From assembly GCF_004342025.1 (NCBI RefSeq), contig NZ_SLWN01000008.1, positions 169,472 to 233,471 on the forward strand: DNA of 64,000 nucleotides, in the 5' to 3' direction. The DNA is from Kribbella steppae. Lineage in GTDB: Bacteria > Actinomycetota > Actinomycetes > Propionibacteriales > Kribbellaceae. Position 1 is the stretch's first letter, and every line of letters starts with the position of its first letter. The notes beneath the pieces are model-generated. The model did no database searches. It was given only the letters and a program-made list of their open reading frames with translations, and was not told where the DNA came from. The position numbers and the translations under genes are program-made. Below, piece after piece: positions 51,407-60,175 of this stretch.

Positions 51407-51434
51407 GGGAATGGTCGGCCTCTAGGATCCGTTG
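51407..51434 (+). promoter_or_regulatory. Sigma-R/SigH-type promoter of trxBA
   Basis: GGGAAT (51407-51412) - 18 bases - GTTG (51431-51434) exactly fits the consensus of the thiol-oxidative-stress sigma factor SigR (Streptomyces) / SigH (Mycobacterium), which drives trxBA. It lies 42 bp upstream of the trxB start. Confidence 0.82.
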
Positions 51435-51475
51435 AGTACGACGTACCGCAACTCGACGACACGAGGAACGCCTTT

Positions 51476-52462
51476 ATGAGCGACGCAGGAGTCCGCAACG
51501 TCATCATCGTCGGCTCCGGCCCGGCCGGTTACACGGCTGCCGTGTACGCCGCGCGTGCCCGGCTCGAGCCGCTCGTGTTCGAGGGCTCCGTCACCGCCGG
51601 TGGTGCGCTGATGACCACCACCGAGGTGGAGAACTTCCCTGGCTTCTCCGAGGGCATCATGGGGCCGGCGCTGATGGACGAGATGCGCAGCCAGGCCGAG
51701 CGCTTCGGCGCCGAGCTGGTGCCGGACGACATCGTCGCGATGGACCTGACCGGTGAGATCAAGTCGGTCACCGACTCCGCCGGCACCGAGCACCGGGCCA
51801 AGACCGTGATCCTGTCGATGGGTTCGGGCTACCGCAAGCTCGGCCTACCGGACGAGGACCGGATGTCCGGCCACGGCGTGTCCTGGTGTGCGACCTGTGA
51901 CGGGTTCTTCTTCCGTGACCAGGAGATCGCGGTCGTCGGCGGCGGTGACTCGGCCGTCGAGGAGGCCACCTTCCTGACCCGGTTCGCGAAGAAGGTCACG
52001 CTGGTGCACCGCCGCGAGGAGCTGCGAGCTTCGAAGATCATGGCCGACCGGGCCTTCGCGAACGACAAGATCGAGTTCGCCTGGAACTCTGAGGTGGCCG
52101 AGATCCACGGCCAGGACAAGCTGACCGGCATCACCCTGCGGGACACCGTGACCGGTGAGACCCGGGAGCTGCCGGTGACCGGTCTGTTCATCGCGATCGG
52201 GCACGACCCGCGGTCGGAGCTGGTCAAGGGTCAGGTGCGCCTGGACGAGGAGGGCTACGTCCTGGTCCGCGAGGGCAGCACCGAGACCAACCTGCCCGGC
52301 GTCTTCGCCGCCGGCGACCTGGTGGACCACACCTACCGGCAGGCGATCACCGCCGCCGGCACCGGCTGTGCGGCCGCCCTGGACGCCGAGCGCTTCCTGG
52401 CCACCCTCGAGCACGAGGCGACGGCGGCCGCCGCCACGGCCACCGAGCCTGTCACCGTCTGA
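51476..52462 (+). CDS. trxB: Thioredoxin reductase
   Basis: This 328-residue NADPH-dependent flavoprotein reduces thioredoxin. It has an FAD site (VIIVGSGPAGYTAAVYAARA), NADPH site (IAVVGGGDSAVEEATFL), redox-active CATC at Cys138/Cys141 (SWCATCDGFFF), and C-terminal FAD motif GVFAAGDLVD. The ATG at 51476, preceded by GAGGAA, is the start; the frame open from 51380 overlaps the sigma-R-type promoter and is discounted. It forms an operon with trxA 29 bp downstream. Confidence 0.97.
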   Translation: MSDAGVRNVIIVGSGPAGYTAAVYAARARLEPLVFEGSVTAGGALMTTTEVENFPGFSEGIMGPALMDEMRSQAERFGAELVPDDIVAMDLTGEIKSVTDSAGTEHRAKTVILSMGSGYRKLGLPDEDRMSGHGVSWCATCDGFFFRDQEIAVVGGGDSAVEEATFLTRFAKKVTLVHRREELRASKIMADRAFANDKIEFAWNSEVAEIHGQDKLTGITLRDTVTGETRELPVTGLFIAIGHDPRSELVKGQVRLDEEGYVLVREGSTETNLPGVFAAGDLVDHTYRQAITAAGTGCAAALDAERFLATLEHEATAAAATATEPVTV

Positions 52463-52491
52463 ACCTGACAATCACTGAAGGAGATGCGCCC

Positions 52492-52821
52492 GTGGGCGAG
52501 AAGATGAAGGCCGTCACCGACGCCGAGTTCGACCAGACCGTGCTGAAGAGCGACAAGCCGGTACTGGTGGACTTCTGGGCCGAGTGGTGCGGGCCGTGCC
52601 GCCAGGTCTCCCCGATCCTCGAGGAGCTGAACCAGGACCACAGCGACAAGCTCACCTTCCTGAAGATGAACGTGGACGAGAACCCGGTCACCCCGAGCAA
52701 CTACCGTGTTACGGGTATCCCTACCATCAACGTCTACGTGAACGGTGAACTGGCCAAGTCCATCGTCGGCGCGAAGCCGAAGGCGGCGCTGCTGAAGGAA
52801 CTGGCGGACTTCACCTCCTAG
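52492..52821 (+). CDS. trxA: Thioredoxin
   Basis: This 109-residue protein-disulfide reductant has active site WCGPC (Cys33, Cys36), the conserved VDFWAEWCGPC and the cis-Pro segment GIPTINVYVNGE. GAAGGAGA precedes the GTG start. It is reduced by the adjacent TrxB and supplies electrons to ribonucleotide reductase, peroxiredoxins and other thiol enzymes. It is co-transcribed with trxB. Confidence 0.97.
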   Translation: MGEKMKAVTDAEFDQTVLKSDKPVLVDFWAEWCGPCRQVSPILEELNQDHSDKLTFLKMNVDENPVTPSNYRVTGIPTINVYVNGELAKSIVGAKPKAALLKELADFTS

Positions 52822-52870
52822 ACGATCGAGGTCTGGACCACCCGTCCGCCACACGGCAAGGAGCAGTTTG

Positions 52871-54010
52871 ATGGCTGGCACCCCGTTCAGCGGCCCGCAC
52901 GGCGTGTACCGGATCGGCGACACCGGTGAGGCAGTCGCCGAGATCATCGGCAAACTCCAGCGGCTCGGCCTGCTGGCAGGCGGTCACGACGTCTACGACG
53001 AGGCGACCGCGCACGCTGTCCGGGGATTCCAGCAGCAACGCGGGCTGATGATCGACGGGATCGTCGGCCCGCAGACGTACCGGGCGATCGACGACGCGCG
53101 CTGGCGGCTGGGCGACCGGCTGCTGACGTACGTCGTCTCGCACCCGCTGACCGGTGACGACGTCCTCGCACTGCAGGCGAAGCTGCAGGAGCTCGGTTTC
53201 GCGGTGGCCCGGATCGACGGCATCTTCGGCCCGGACACCCAGCGCGCGGTGACCGAGTTCCAGCGGAACATGGGCCTGCCGGCCGATGGCACCTGCGGCC
53301 CGTCCACTTTCAAGGCGTTGCAGCGGATCAAGCCGATGGCGACCGGCGGTCGCCCGGACGCATTGCGTGCTTCCGAGCAGGTCCGGGCCGCGGGTCCGCG
53401 ACTGTCCGGCAAGACCGTGGTGATCGACCCGGGCCACGGTGGCTTCGACTACGGCTGGGAGGGCTTCGGCCTGCGCGAGTCCGATATCGCGTACGACCTG
53501 GCTGCCCGGATCGAGGGTCGGTTGGGTGCGACCGGCGTACGGGCGTATCTGTCCCGGGGACGTGACCAGGGGCCGGACGAGCTGGCGCGGGCCGCGTTCG
53601 CGAACGAGACGGACGCCAACCTCTGTGTGTCGCTGCACACCGACGGGTCGATGAACCCGGAGGCGCAGGGCGTCGCGACGTACTTCTACGGCAACGATCT
53701 GCATGGTGCGTCGTCCAGCGTGGGTGAGCAGTTCGCCGGGCTGGTGCAGCGCGAGATCGTGGCGCGGACCGACCTGCTGAACTGCCGGACGCACGCCAAG
53801 ACCTGGGACCTGCTGCGGCGGACCAAGATGCCCGCGGTCCGGCTGGAGATCGGGTACGTCACCAACCCGCACGACTCGGCCCGCCTGGCCGATCCGGCCT
53901 TCCGCGACGTGGTCGCCGAGGCGATCGTGGTCGCGATCCAGCGCGTCTACCTCCCGCCGGACCAGGACGCCGCCACCGGCATGCTCCGCTTCGGCCAACT
54001 GACCGTCTGA
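52871..54010 (+). CDS. cwlM: N-acetylmuramoyl-L-alanine amidase-like protein with two peptidoglycan-binding domains
   Basis: This 379-residue protein has two PG_binding_1 repeats (about 15-76 and 93-152) and an Amidase_3 domain (about 180-375). The zinc ligands are His189 (DPGHGG), Glu203 (LRESD) and His256 (SLHTDG), with Glu326 (RLEIGYV) as catalytic Glu. All four are kept, so hydrolytic activity is possible. No signal peptide is present, as in mycobacterial CwlM, which stays inside and regulates MurA after phosphorylation. The ATG at 52871 has AAGGAG seven bases upstream. It has the conserved position after trxA. Confidence 0.92.
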   Translation: MAGTPFSGPHGVYRIGDTGEAVAEIIGKLQRLGLLAGGHDVYDEATAHAVRGFQQQRGLMIDGIVGPQTYRAIDDARWRLGDRLLTYVVSHPLTGDDVLALQAKLQELGFAVARIDGIFGPDTQRAVTEFQRNMGLPADGTCGPSTFKALQRIKPMATGGRPDALRASEQVRAAGPRLSGKTVVIDPGHGGFDYGWEGFGLRESDIAYDLAARIEGRLGATGVRAYLSRGRDQGPDELARAAFANETDANLCVSLHTDGSMNPEAQGVATYFYGNDLHGASSSVGEQFAGLVQREIVARTDLLNCRTHAKTWDLLRRTKMPAVRLEIGYVTNPHDSARLADPAFRDVVAEAIVVAIQRVYLPPDQDAATGMLRFGQLTV

Positions 54011-54086
54011 CACGCTTCGCCGTGCCGACGGCGACGCGGACCTTGTCCGATGCCCAGATCTACAAGGCCCGCGTCTGGAGCTCGCG

Positions 54087-56243
54087 CTACGAATAGTCCT
54101 TCTCGAGCGCGATCGTCGGGACAGCGCGATCGAGTCCGCGCGGCAGCCACCAGGCGCGGTCCCCGAACAGCCGCATGATCGCCGGAACGATGATGCAGCG
54201 GATCAGTACGGCGTCCAGCAGTACGGCGGTGGCCAGGCCGAGGCCGAACTGCTTCAGCATCCGGTCCGGACTGAGCAGGAAGGCGCCGAACACCACGATC
54301 ATGATCGCGGCCGCCGCGGTGATCACGCTACCGGTGTTCGCCAGCCCTTCCCGGACGGCTTCGCCGGCATCCTTGGTACGCCGCCATTCCTCGTGGATCC
54401 GGGAGACCAGGAACACCTCGTAGTCCATCGACAGGCCGAAGACGATCGCGAAGATCATCACCGGCACGAACGCCTCGATCGGACCAGGCTGCGCACCGAA
54501 CCAGCCCTGCTGGAAGACCAGCGTGATGACACCGAGCGAAGCCCCGATGCTGAGCAGGTTGAGCACCGCCGCCTTCAACGGGATCAGGATCGACCGAAAT
54601 ACCGCCATCAGCAGCAGTGCCGACAGTCCAACCACGACCAGGACGAAGATCGGCAGCCGCTTGCTGACCGCGGAGGCGAAGTCGTCGGCAGCCGCTGTGG
54701 CGCCACCGACCAGGTAGTTCGCCTGGGTCCGCGATTCGAGGGCCGGCAACGTGTCGTCGCGCAGCCGCTCGACGAGCTCGCTGGTGGCCGCATCCTGCGG
54801 TGCCGACTTCGGGAACGCCAGTACCGTGGCGATCTTGCCGTCGGGTGTCAGCTGCGGTGGCGTGACCGCGGCGATGTTCGGATCCGCTTGCAGGGTCTGG
54901 CCGAGTGCCTGCGCCGCGGCCGCGTTTCCTTCGGACACAACCACCAACGGACCGTTGAAACCGGGCCCGAATCCCTGTGCCAGCAGGTCGTACGCCTTCC
55001 GGCTGGTCTTGGCCGGGTCATCCGTCCCCGCGTCCGCAAACCCGAGCCGCATGTCCAGCGCCGGCAACGACAGCGCGATCAGCGCGACCGTCCCGAGCAC
55101 CAGCGGCACCCACGGACCCCGCTGCACCAAAGCCGCCAGCTTCCGCCAGCCGTCCCCGGGCGTACGACGCTTCTTCGCCGCGTGCTTGCGGACACTCTTC
55201 TCGATCCGCTTGCCGAACAACGTGAGCAGAGCCGGCAGCAGACTCACCGCGGCCAGCATCGTCATCAGGACGGTCAGGGTGACTCCGAGCGCAACACCCT
55301 GCAGTGCACCAAGTCCGAGCGCGAGCAGACCGAGCAGGGCGATCACCACAGTGCAGCCGGCGAACATCACCGCGCGGCCGGCGGTGTCGAGGGCAACCAT
55401 CGAGGCCGTTGCGCGGTCGATGCCGTCCTTCAGCAACTCGTGGCGGTAGCGGGAGAAGATCAGCAACGCATAGTCGATTCCAACCCCCAGACCGACCAGC
55501 ATCATCACCGGCGCGGTGTAGTCGGGCACGGTGAACAGATGTGAGGCCAGCACCAGCAGGCCGAGCGTGCTGCCGACGGCGAACACCGCGGTCAGCAGGG
55601 GAAGAGTTGCCGCGAGCAACGATCCGAACAGGAACACCAGGATCACCAGCGCGGCCAGGATGCCCGCTCCCTCGGCCGCACCACCCTCGCTCTCGGCCGC
55701 CGATCGGGCCAGGTCACCACCGACCTCGACCTGCAGGCCGGGTACGGCGAACTCCTGCGCCCGGTGGATGATCGTCCGGACGTCCTCGACCGGCATGTCC
55801 TCGACGGTGGTGTCCAAGCCGACCGTCGCGTACGCCGTACGTCCGTCCTCGGACAGTGAGCCCGGAGCGGTGAAGGGGTCCGCGACGGAGGCCACGTGCG
55901 GGAGGTCCCCGACGACGGCCAGCATCGAGGCGATCCGCTGCTTCTCGGGCTGGAGACCGCCGTCCGCGTGCAGGACGATCTGGACCGACGCGGTGTCGCC
56001 CTGCGGCTGGTGCTCGCGGAAGACGTCGGTGACCCGCTGGGAGTCGGTGCCGGGGAGCGAGGTGTCGTTGCGGTAGTTGTCGCCGATGACGGCCGAGGCC
56101 GCGGTGACGGCGACGAGGGCGACCACCCAGAGCACCAGGGCGAGCCCGGCGTGCCGCATCGACCAGCCGGACACCCGGTGCAGCAGCCCGGCTCGTCCAC
56201 CGTCCTTCCCGGGCGGTCGTCGTACTGGAGTGTCCACGGTCAT
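54087..56243 (-). CDS. MMPL-family RND transporter
   Basis: This 718-residue protein has twelve membrane segments in two halves. Each half has a large external loop and the MMPL signatures GLGVGIDYALLIFSRYRHEL and GLSMDYEVFLVSRIHEEW. Members export lipids, siderophores or antibiotics using the proton gradient. GGGAGG precedes the ATG. It is divergent from a PadR gene across 78 bp holding two similar operators, so expression is probably repressed until a ligand binds PadR. The unit sits between cwlM and the GNAT gene, which adjoin in Mycobacterium, suggesting insertion. Confidence 0.93.
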   Translation of the reverse strand: MTVDTPVRRPPGKDGGRAGLLHRVSGWSMRHAGLALVLWVVALVAVTAASAVIGDNYRNDTSLPGTDSQRVTDVFREHQPQGDTASVQIVLHADGGLQPEKQRIASMLAVVGDLPHVASVADPFTAPGSLSEDGRTAYATVGLDTTVEDMPVEDVRTIIHRAQEFAVPGLQVEVGGDLARSAAESEGGAAEGAGILAALVILVFLFGSLLAATLPLLTAVFAVGSTLGLLVLASHLFTVPDYTAPVMMLVGLGVGIDYALLIFSRYRHELLKDGIDRATASMVALDTAGRAVMFAGCTVVIALLGLLALGLGALQGVALGVTLTVLMTMLAAVSLLPALLTLFGKRIEKSVRKHAAKKRRTPGDGWRKLAALVQRGPWVPLVLGTVALIALSLPALDMRLGFADAGTDDPAKTSRKAYDLLAQGFGPGFNGPLVVVSEGNAAAAQALGQTLQADPNIAAVTPPQLTPDGKIATVLAFPKSAPQDAATSELVERLRDDTLPALESRTQANYLVGGATAAADDFASAVSKRLPIFVLVVVGLSALLLMAVFRSILIPLKAAVLNLLSIGASLGVITLVFQQGWFGAQPGPIEAFVPVMIFAIVFGLSMDYEVFLVSRIHEEWRRTKDAGEAVREGLANTGSVITAAAAIMIVVFGAFLLSPDRMLKQFGLGLATAVLLDAVLIRCIIVPAIMRLFGDRAWWLPRGLDRAVPTIALEKDYS

Positions 56244-56264
56244 GGCTTGCGCCTCCCTTAATAA

Positions 56265-56321
56265 GTAGATTCGCTACATGTTGCCTCTCGACAGTAACAG
56301 AGATATGAGTAGACTGGCTAC
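56265..56321. promoter_or_regulatory. Two PadR-type operators between the MMPL and padR genes
   Basis: GTAGATTCGCTAC (56265-56277) and GTAGACTGGCTAC (56309-56321) share the form GTAG-N5-CTAC. Their centres are 44 bp apart, about four helical turns. The second ends at the base before the padR ATG. Confidence 0.72.
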
Positions 56322-56648
56322 ATGAAGGCGGATGCGCTGCGTGGACACCTCGACCCGATGATCCTGGCCGTCGTCGAGAACGAGCCGCTGCACGGCTACG
56401 CGATCATGGAGGCGTTGCTGGAGCGCAGTGGCGGCGAGCTGGATCTGCCGACCGGGACGCTGTACCCGGCGCTCCGGCGACTCGAGCGAGCGGGCTACCT
56501 GTCCAGCGAGTGGAGCACGGTCGGCGGACGGAAACGCCGTACGTACCAGCTCACCAGCGCCGGTCAGAAGATGCTTGCCTCAGGCAAGCAGGAGTGGCTG
56601 ACCTTCCGGGCTGTGGTGGAAGGGGTCCTACGCCCGGGCCAGGCGTAG
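56322..56648 (+). CDS. PadR-family transcriptional regulator (short form)
   Basis: This 108-residue winged-helix protein is almost only the DNA-binding domain (LRGHLDPMILAVVENEPLHGYAIMEALLERS... LPTGTLYPALRRLERAGYLSSEW... RRTYQLTSAGQKML). It probably represses the divergent MMPL gene and itself. No Shine-Dalgarno sequence precedes the ATG and an operator abuts it, so a leaderless transcript is likely. The 3' end overlaps a convergent membrane gene by 21 bases. Confidence 0.93.
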   Translation: MKADALRGHLDPMILAVVENEPLHGYAIMEALLERSGGELDLPTGTLYPALRRLERAGYLSSEWSTVGGRKRRTYQLTSAGQKMLASGKQEWLTFRAVVEGVLRPGQA

Positions 56649-57290
56649 GCAGCGGCCGGCCTGAAGACCCACGACAACGAGCGGCAGTACGACGAAACTC
56701 GCCACGACCGCGTAGTCGAGCAGTGCGGCCGGGTGGGTGCTGGTCGACGCCATCCCGACCCCGATCGCGCTGATGATCACCGAGCTCGTGATCGCGAAGA
56801 GTGCGGTGGCGCGAGTCACGTGCTGCCGGACGATCGGGTAGCGCATGCCGACGCCCGCGGCGATCACCGCCAGCACCGCACCGGCGATCGTCACCGTGCC
56901 GATGCTCCGGACCAGGGTCTGGAGGAAGTCGTTCAGCGCAGAGTCCGACGCCGGGTCCTGGTTCCAGCTCCAGGCGCCTTCCTGCCAGACGATCGGCTGC
57001 AGGATCAGCACCAGGAAGAGCAGCATCGCAGTCCGGCGGGTTTGGCTGACCGCGAGCTCCGCGCGATAGCCGGGCACGACCTCGTCGAGTTCACCGAAGT
57101 CGGCGACGGCTTCCCGCTCGGCGCTGTCCCGGTCGAGACCGTCGGCCTCGAAGGCCTCGGTGGCGTCGACCAGGTGGTCCCGCGCCTCGGCCAGCAGGTC
57201 GGCCTTCCGCCGGCGCGGGCCGGGCAGTGCGCGACTCAGGCCGGTCAGGTAGTCGTCGACCGGCGTGAGGGTGCTTCCACGGCTGGACAC
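56628..57290 (-). CDS. HAAS-domain membrane protein
   Basis: This 220-residue protein has an N-terminal helical permease-prefix/HAAS domain (VDDYLTGLSRALPGPRRRKADLLAEARDHLVDATEAFEADGLDRDSAEREAVADFGE) followed by four membrane segments (about 88-107, 125-150, 158-178, 188-210). HAAS domains typically accompany PadR regulators and carry signals from the membrane to them. Here the gene is convergent with padR rather than in its operon. Start at 57290 (ATG). Function beyond this is unknown. Confidence 0.82.
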   Translation of the reverse strand: MSSRGSTLTPVDDYLTGLSRALPGPRRRKADLLAEARDHLVDATEAFEADGLDRDSAEREAVADFGELDEVVPGYRAELAVSQTRRTAMLLFLVLILQPIVWQEGAWSWNQDPASDSALNDFLQTLVRSIGTVTIAGAVLAVIAAGVGMRYPIVRQHVTRATALFAITSSVIISAIGVGMASTSTHPAALLDYAVVASFVVLPLVVVGLQAGRCLRLARA

Positions 57291-57320
57291 GCCTACCAGT
57301 ATGGGGACGGATGGCTCGGA

Positions 57321-57728
57321 TCACGTCCGGGGTCCCACTGAGTCGCCCCTGACCTTGCCTTCGGCGGCGGCTTTGCGACGACGGTGGCGCAGGACGAAGA
57401 AGCCGACGTACCCGATGATCACCAACGCGAAGCCGACCTTCTCGGCGGTCGGTGTCGCTCCCTCGGGCCAGATCCGGCCATCCAGGTAGTGGTTGATGTA
57501 GCCGGCGTCGTAGACGGACTCGCCGCCACGGCGGCGGAAGTACTTCTCCGAGCCGGTCAGCGGGCAGTCGTAGTCGATCAGCACGATGGCCAGGTTCCAG
57601 ACCACGATGCCGAGATTCACCCAGATCAACTTCGGCCACTTCCAGGCCAGGAAGGCGCCGAACACGAAGAACAGCAGGAAGGCGGCGTGCAGGATCATCA
57701 TCACGTCGCCGAGGAAGCGCCAGATCAT
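57321..57728 (-). CDS. DUF2784 membrane protein
   Basis: This 135-residue protein has about four membrane segments: WRFLGDVMMILHAAFLLFFVFGAFLAWKWPKLIWVNLGIVVWNLAIV, the conserved CPLTGSEKYFRRRGG loop, and GFALVIIGYVGFFVLRHRRR. It matches the DUF2784 family, whose members are small bacterial inner-membrane proteins of unknown function. The ATG at 57728 lies 5 bp from the stop of the GNAT gene, so it is probably the second gene of a pair. Confidence 0.85.
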   Translation of the reverse strand: MIWRFLGDVMMILHAAFLLFFVFGAFLAWKWPKLIWVNLGIVVWNLAIVLIDYDCPLTGSEKYFRRRGGESVYDAGYINHYLDGRIWPEGATPTAEKVGFALVIIGYVGFFVLRHRRRKAAAEGKVRGDSVGPRT

Positions 57729-57733
57729 CGTCG

Positions 57734-58390
57734 TCAGCCTGTCGGTGTGCGGGTGAGGGCGTCCCGGACCGTGACCGGTGCCGGTGGGGTGTGCTCGGGA
57801 CGAATCGCCCCCATCAGCCGTTCCACCGCCGCCTCCATCTCACTGCGCCAGGTGATCGCGGACCGCAGGTCCAGTCGCAGCCGCGGATTCCGCGGATGTT
57901 CCCGGACGACGCCGAACCCGACGGCCACGAGGAATTCGGTCGGCCAGACGCACCCCGGCCCGTCCCAGCGCGAGTCGCCGAACGCCTCGACCGCCCGGAA
58001 CCCCCGCTTCAGCACGTCCTTGGCGACCGCCTGGACGAGGATCTTGCCCAGCCCGAGACCCAGGTAGCGCGGCAGGATCCGCCCGGTCGCCAGGACGACG
58101 GCATCCGGGCTGACCGGCGCGGTCGGGAACGCCTGGATCCGGGGCAGGTAGGTCGCCGGTGCGTACACCGCGAACCCGGCCGGCTCGTCGTCGACGTACA
58201 GGACGACGCCCGCACTACCCCAGTCGAGCAGCAACTGGGACAGCCAGGCTTCCTTCTCCAGGCCGGTGTCGCCGGTCCGGGCGGCCTGCTTGGCGGCGAC
58301 CGGGTCCAGCTCCCAGAACACGCAGTCACGGCACGGCACCGGGAGCTCGTCGAGATTGGCGAGCGTGAGCGGTTCGAGCCGTCGAGCCAT
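57734..58390 (-). CDS. GNAT-like acetyltransferase of the trx-parB region (Rv3916c type)
   Basis: This 218-residue protein begins MARRLEPLTLANLDELPVPCRDCVFWELDP, with a Cys pair in CRDCVFWE typical of this actinobacterial family. An acyltransferase core (WGSAGVVLYVDDEPAGFAVYAP, PRYLGLGLGKILVQAVAKDVL) and WPTEFLVAVGFGVVREHPRNPRLRLDLRSA follow. Relatives sit between cwlM and parB in mycobacteria. Substrate unknown. The ATG at 58390 starts the homology; the frame open to 58507 is discounted. Confidence 0.85.
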   Translation of the reverse strand: MARRLEPLTLANLDELPVPCRDCVFWELDPVAAKQAARTGDTGLEKEAWLSQLLLDWGSAGVVLYVDDEPAGFAVYAPATYLPRIQAFPTAPVSPDAVVLATGRILPRYLGLGLGKILVQAVAKDVLKRGFRAVEAFGDSRWDGPGCVWPTEFLVAVGFGVVREHPRNPRLRLDLRSAITWRSEMEAAVERLMGAIRPEHTPPAPVTVRDALTRTPTG

Positions 58391-58463
58391 CAGCAGGCTT
58401 TGTCTCTGATCCGGGTTGTTACTTCCATCACGGTGTGTGTCGCCCTGGGTACCGTCGGGTCGC

Positions 58464-58688
58464 TCATCGTGCCGCCGGGGCGGGCGCCGGTGCCGGCTTC
58501 CGCGCATCCGGGGTCTCCGCCGCCTCCGGGGCGACGTACCGCTGTTGTATCTTCGCGGCTGGTTGCCGCCGGAACAGCTCGCCGGCGAACCCGGCCAGCA
58601 CGCCCAGCAACAGTCCGCCGAGCGTCCAGCCGGCTGCCTTGCCCACGCTCATCCGATCCGCCTTCCGCATCCACCTCTCAGGCCGCAC
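58464..58688 (-). CDS. Small single-span membrane protein
   Basis: This frame of 74 residues (62 if started at 58652) has one clear membrane helix (GWTLGGLLLGVLAGFAGELF), a basic segment and a Pro/Ala-rich C-terminal tail. No family is recognised. It sits 73 bp upstream of the GNAT gene on the same strand and may be co-transcribed with it. It could be a chance frame, but the hydrophobic helix followed by RR favours a real gene. Confidence 0.5.
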   Translation of the reverse strand: MRPERWMRKADRMSVGKAAGWTLGGLLLGVLAGFAGELFRRQPAAKIQQRYVAPEAAETPDARKPAPAPAPAAR

Positions 58689-58848
58689 CCGGCCGCCCCG
58701 GCTGTCTCAGCAGCCAGATCACGGCATGGTCGAACCTGCCCCTATAAGGCATGGTAGTGAGAGGTCGCGCCGATCCACAGCCCAGGCACGCTTGGGTTGT
58801 CTGTCGTAACCTGGTGACTTCCCCCCGATCACCTGTTGGAGTGGCTCC

Positions 58849-60159
58849 GTGAGTGCTGACCTGCCCGATGTCCGGCAGACCCGTCTCGACAACTACGTCG
58901 ATCGGTACGCAGCACGGACCAAGGGCATGACGGCCTCGGAGATCCGCGCCCTGTTCGCCGTCGCCAGCCGGCCCGAGGTGGTCTCGCTGGCGGGCGGGAT
59001 GCCGAATATCGGCGGCCTGCCGCTGGACGTGGTCGGCAGCGCGGTCCGCGACCTGGTGATCGACAACGGGGCGACCGCGATGCAGTACGGCTCCGGCCAG
59101 GGCGATCCCACCTTGCGGGACCAGATCTGCGACGTGATGCGGCTGGAGGGGATCGACGCTCACCCGGACGACGTCGTCGTGACGGTCGGCAGCCAGCAGG
59201 CGGTGGACCTGGTCACCCGGGTGTTCTGCGACCCGGGCGATGTGGTGATCTGCGAGGCGCCGTCGTACGTCGGTGCGCTCGGCGTGTTCCGCGCGTACCA
59301 GTGCGAGGTCGTCCACGTCGCGATGGACGACGACGGCGTCGTACCGGAGGCGCTGGAGCAGGCGATCGCGACGGTCCGGGCGGCGGGGAAGCGGATCAAG
59401 TTCTTCTACACGATCCCGAACTTCCACAACCCGGCCGGTGTCTCGCTGTCGAACGAGCGGCGGCGGCGAGTGCTGGAGATCTGTCAGCGGGCCGATCTGC
59501 TGGTGCTCGAAGACAATCCGTACGGGCTGCTCGGGTTCGACGGCGATCCGTATCGGGCGCTGCGGGCCGACGATCGTGAGGGCGTGATCTACCTCGGCTC
59601 GTTCTCGAAGACATTCGCCCCGGGATTCCGCGTCGGCTGGGCAGTCGCGCCACACGCCGTCCGCGAAAAGCTTGTGCTGGCACAGGAATCGGCCACTTTG
59701 TGTCCCCCGGTGTTCAGCCAACTGGCCATCTCGTCGTACCTGGCCCGGCACGACTGGCTCGGCCAGGTGAAGCAGTTCCGGGAGATGTACCGGGAACGTC
59801 GCGACGCGATGCTGGCGGCGCTGACCGAAAAGATGCCTGCGGCAACGACCTGGACCAGGCCGGGCGGCGGGTTCTATGTCTGGCTCACCCTGCCGGACGG
59901 TCTGGACGCGAAGGCGATGCTGCCGCGAGCGGTGACCGCGCGGGTGGCCTATGTGCCCGGGACCGCCTTCTTCGCGGACGGTTTCGGCTCTCAGTGCATG
60001 CGGCTGTCGTACTGTCATCCGACCCCTTCGCGGATCATCGAGGGAGTCGGCCGACTGTCTGCGGTGATTCATGAGGAGCTCGAGTTGCGGCAGACGTTCG
60101 GGCCGCTGACACCGGGTCCGGGACGCGACTACGACGCTCCTGGTCCGGAGCTGAGCTGA
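58849..60159 (+). CDS. PLP-dependent class I/II aminotransferase (MocR/2-aminoadipate type, no HTH)
   Basis: This 436-residue fold-type I aminotransferase has SLAGGMPNIGGLPLD, QYGSGQGDPTLRDQICDVM, TIPNFHNPAGVSLSNERR, LVLEDNPYGLLGFDG and the PLP-lysine segment YLGSFSKTFAPGFRVGW. It resembles the LysN/MocR-like group acting on 2-aminoadipate, valine or aromatic amino acids. It has no N-terminal DNA-binding domain. Start GTG 58849. From memory, a similar aminotransferase lies beside a ligase gene near parB in streptomycetes, as here. Confidence 0.9.
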   Translation: MSADLPDVRQTRLDNYVDRYAARTKGMTASEIRALFAVASRPEVVSLAGGMPNIGGLPLDVVGSAVRDLVIDNGATAMQYGSGQGDPTLRDQICDVMRLEGIDAHPDDVVVTVGSQQAVDLVTRVFCDPGDVVICEAPSYVGALGVFRAYQCEVVHVAMDDDGVVPEALEQAIATVRAAGKRIKFFYTIPNFHNPAGVSLSNERRRRVLEICQRADLLVLEDNPYGLLGFDGDPYRALRADDREGVIYLGSFSKTFAPGFRVGWAVAPHAVREKLVLAQESATLCPPVFSQLAISSYLARHDWLGQVKQFREMYRERRDAMLAALTEKMPAATTWTRPGGGFYVWLTLPDGLDAKAMLPRAVTARVAYVPGTAFFADGFGSQCMRLSYCHPTPSRIIEGVGRLSAVIHEELELRQTFGPLTPGPGRDYDAPGPELS

Positions 60160-60175
60160 GTTTGCCCTGGTCTGC

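Noticed and set aside
54022..54096. Short frame ending SDAQIYKARVWSSRYE after the amidase gene
   Set aside because: Looks protein-like at its end but is only 24 codons, overlaps the MMPL 3' end and has no homologous context I can name.
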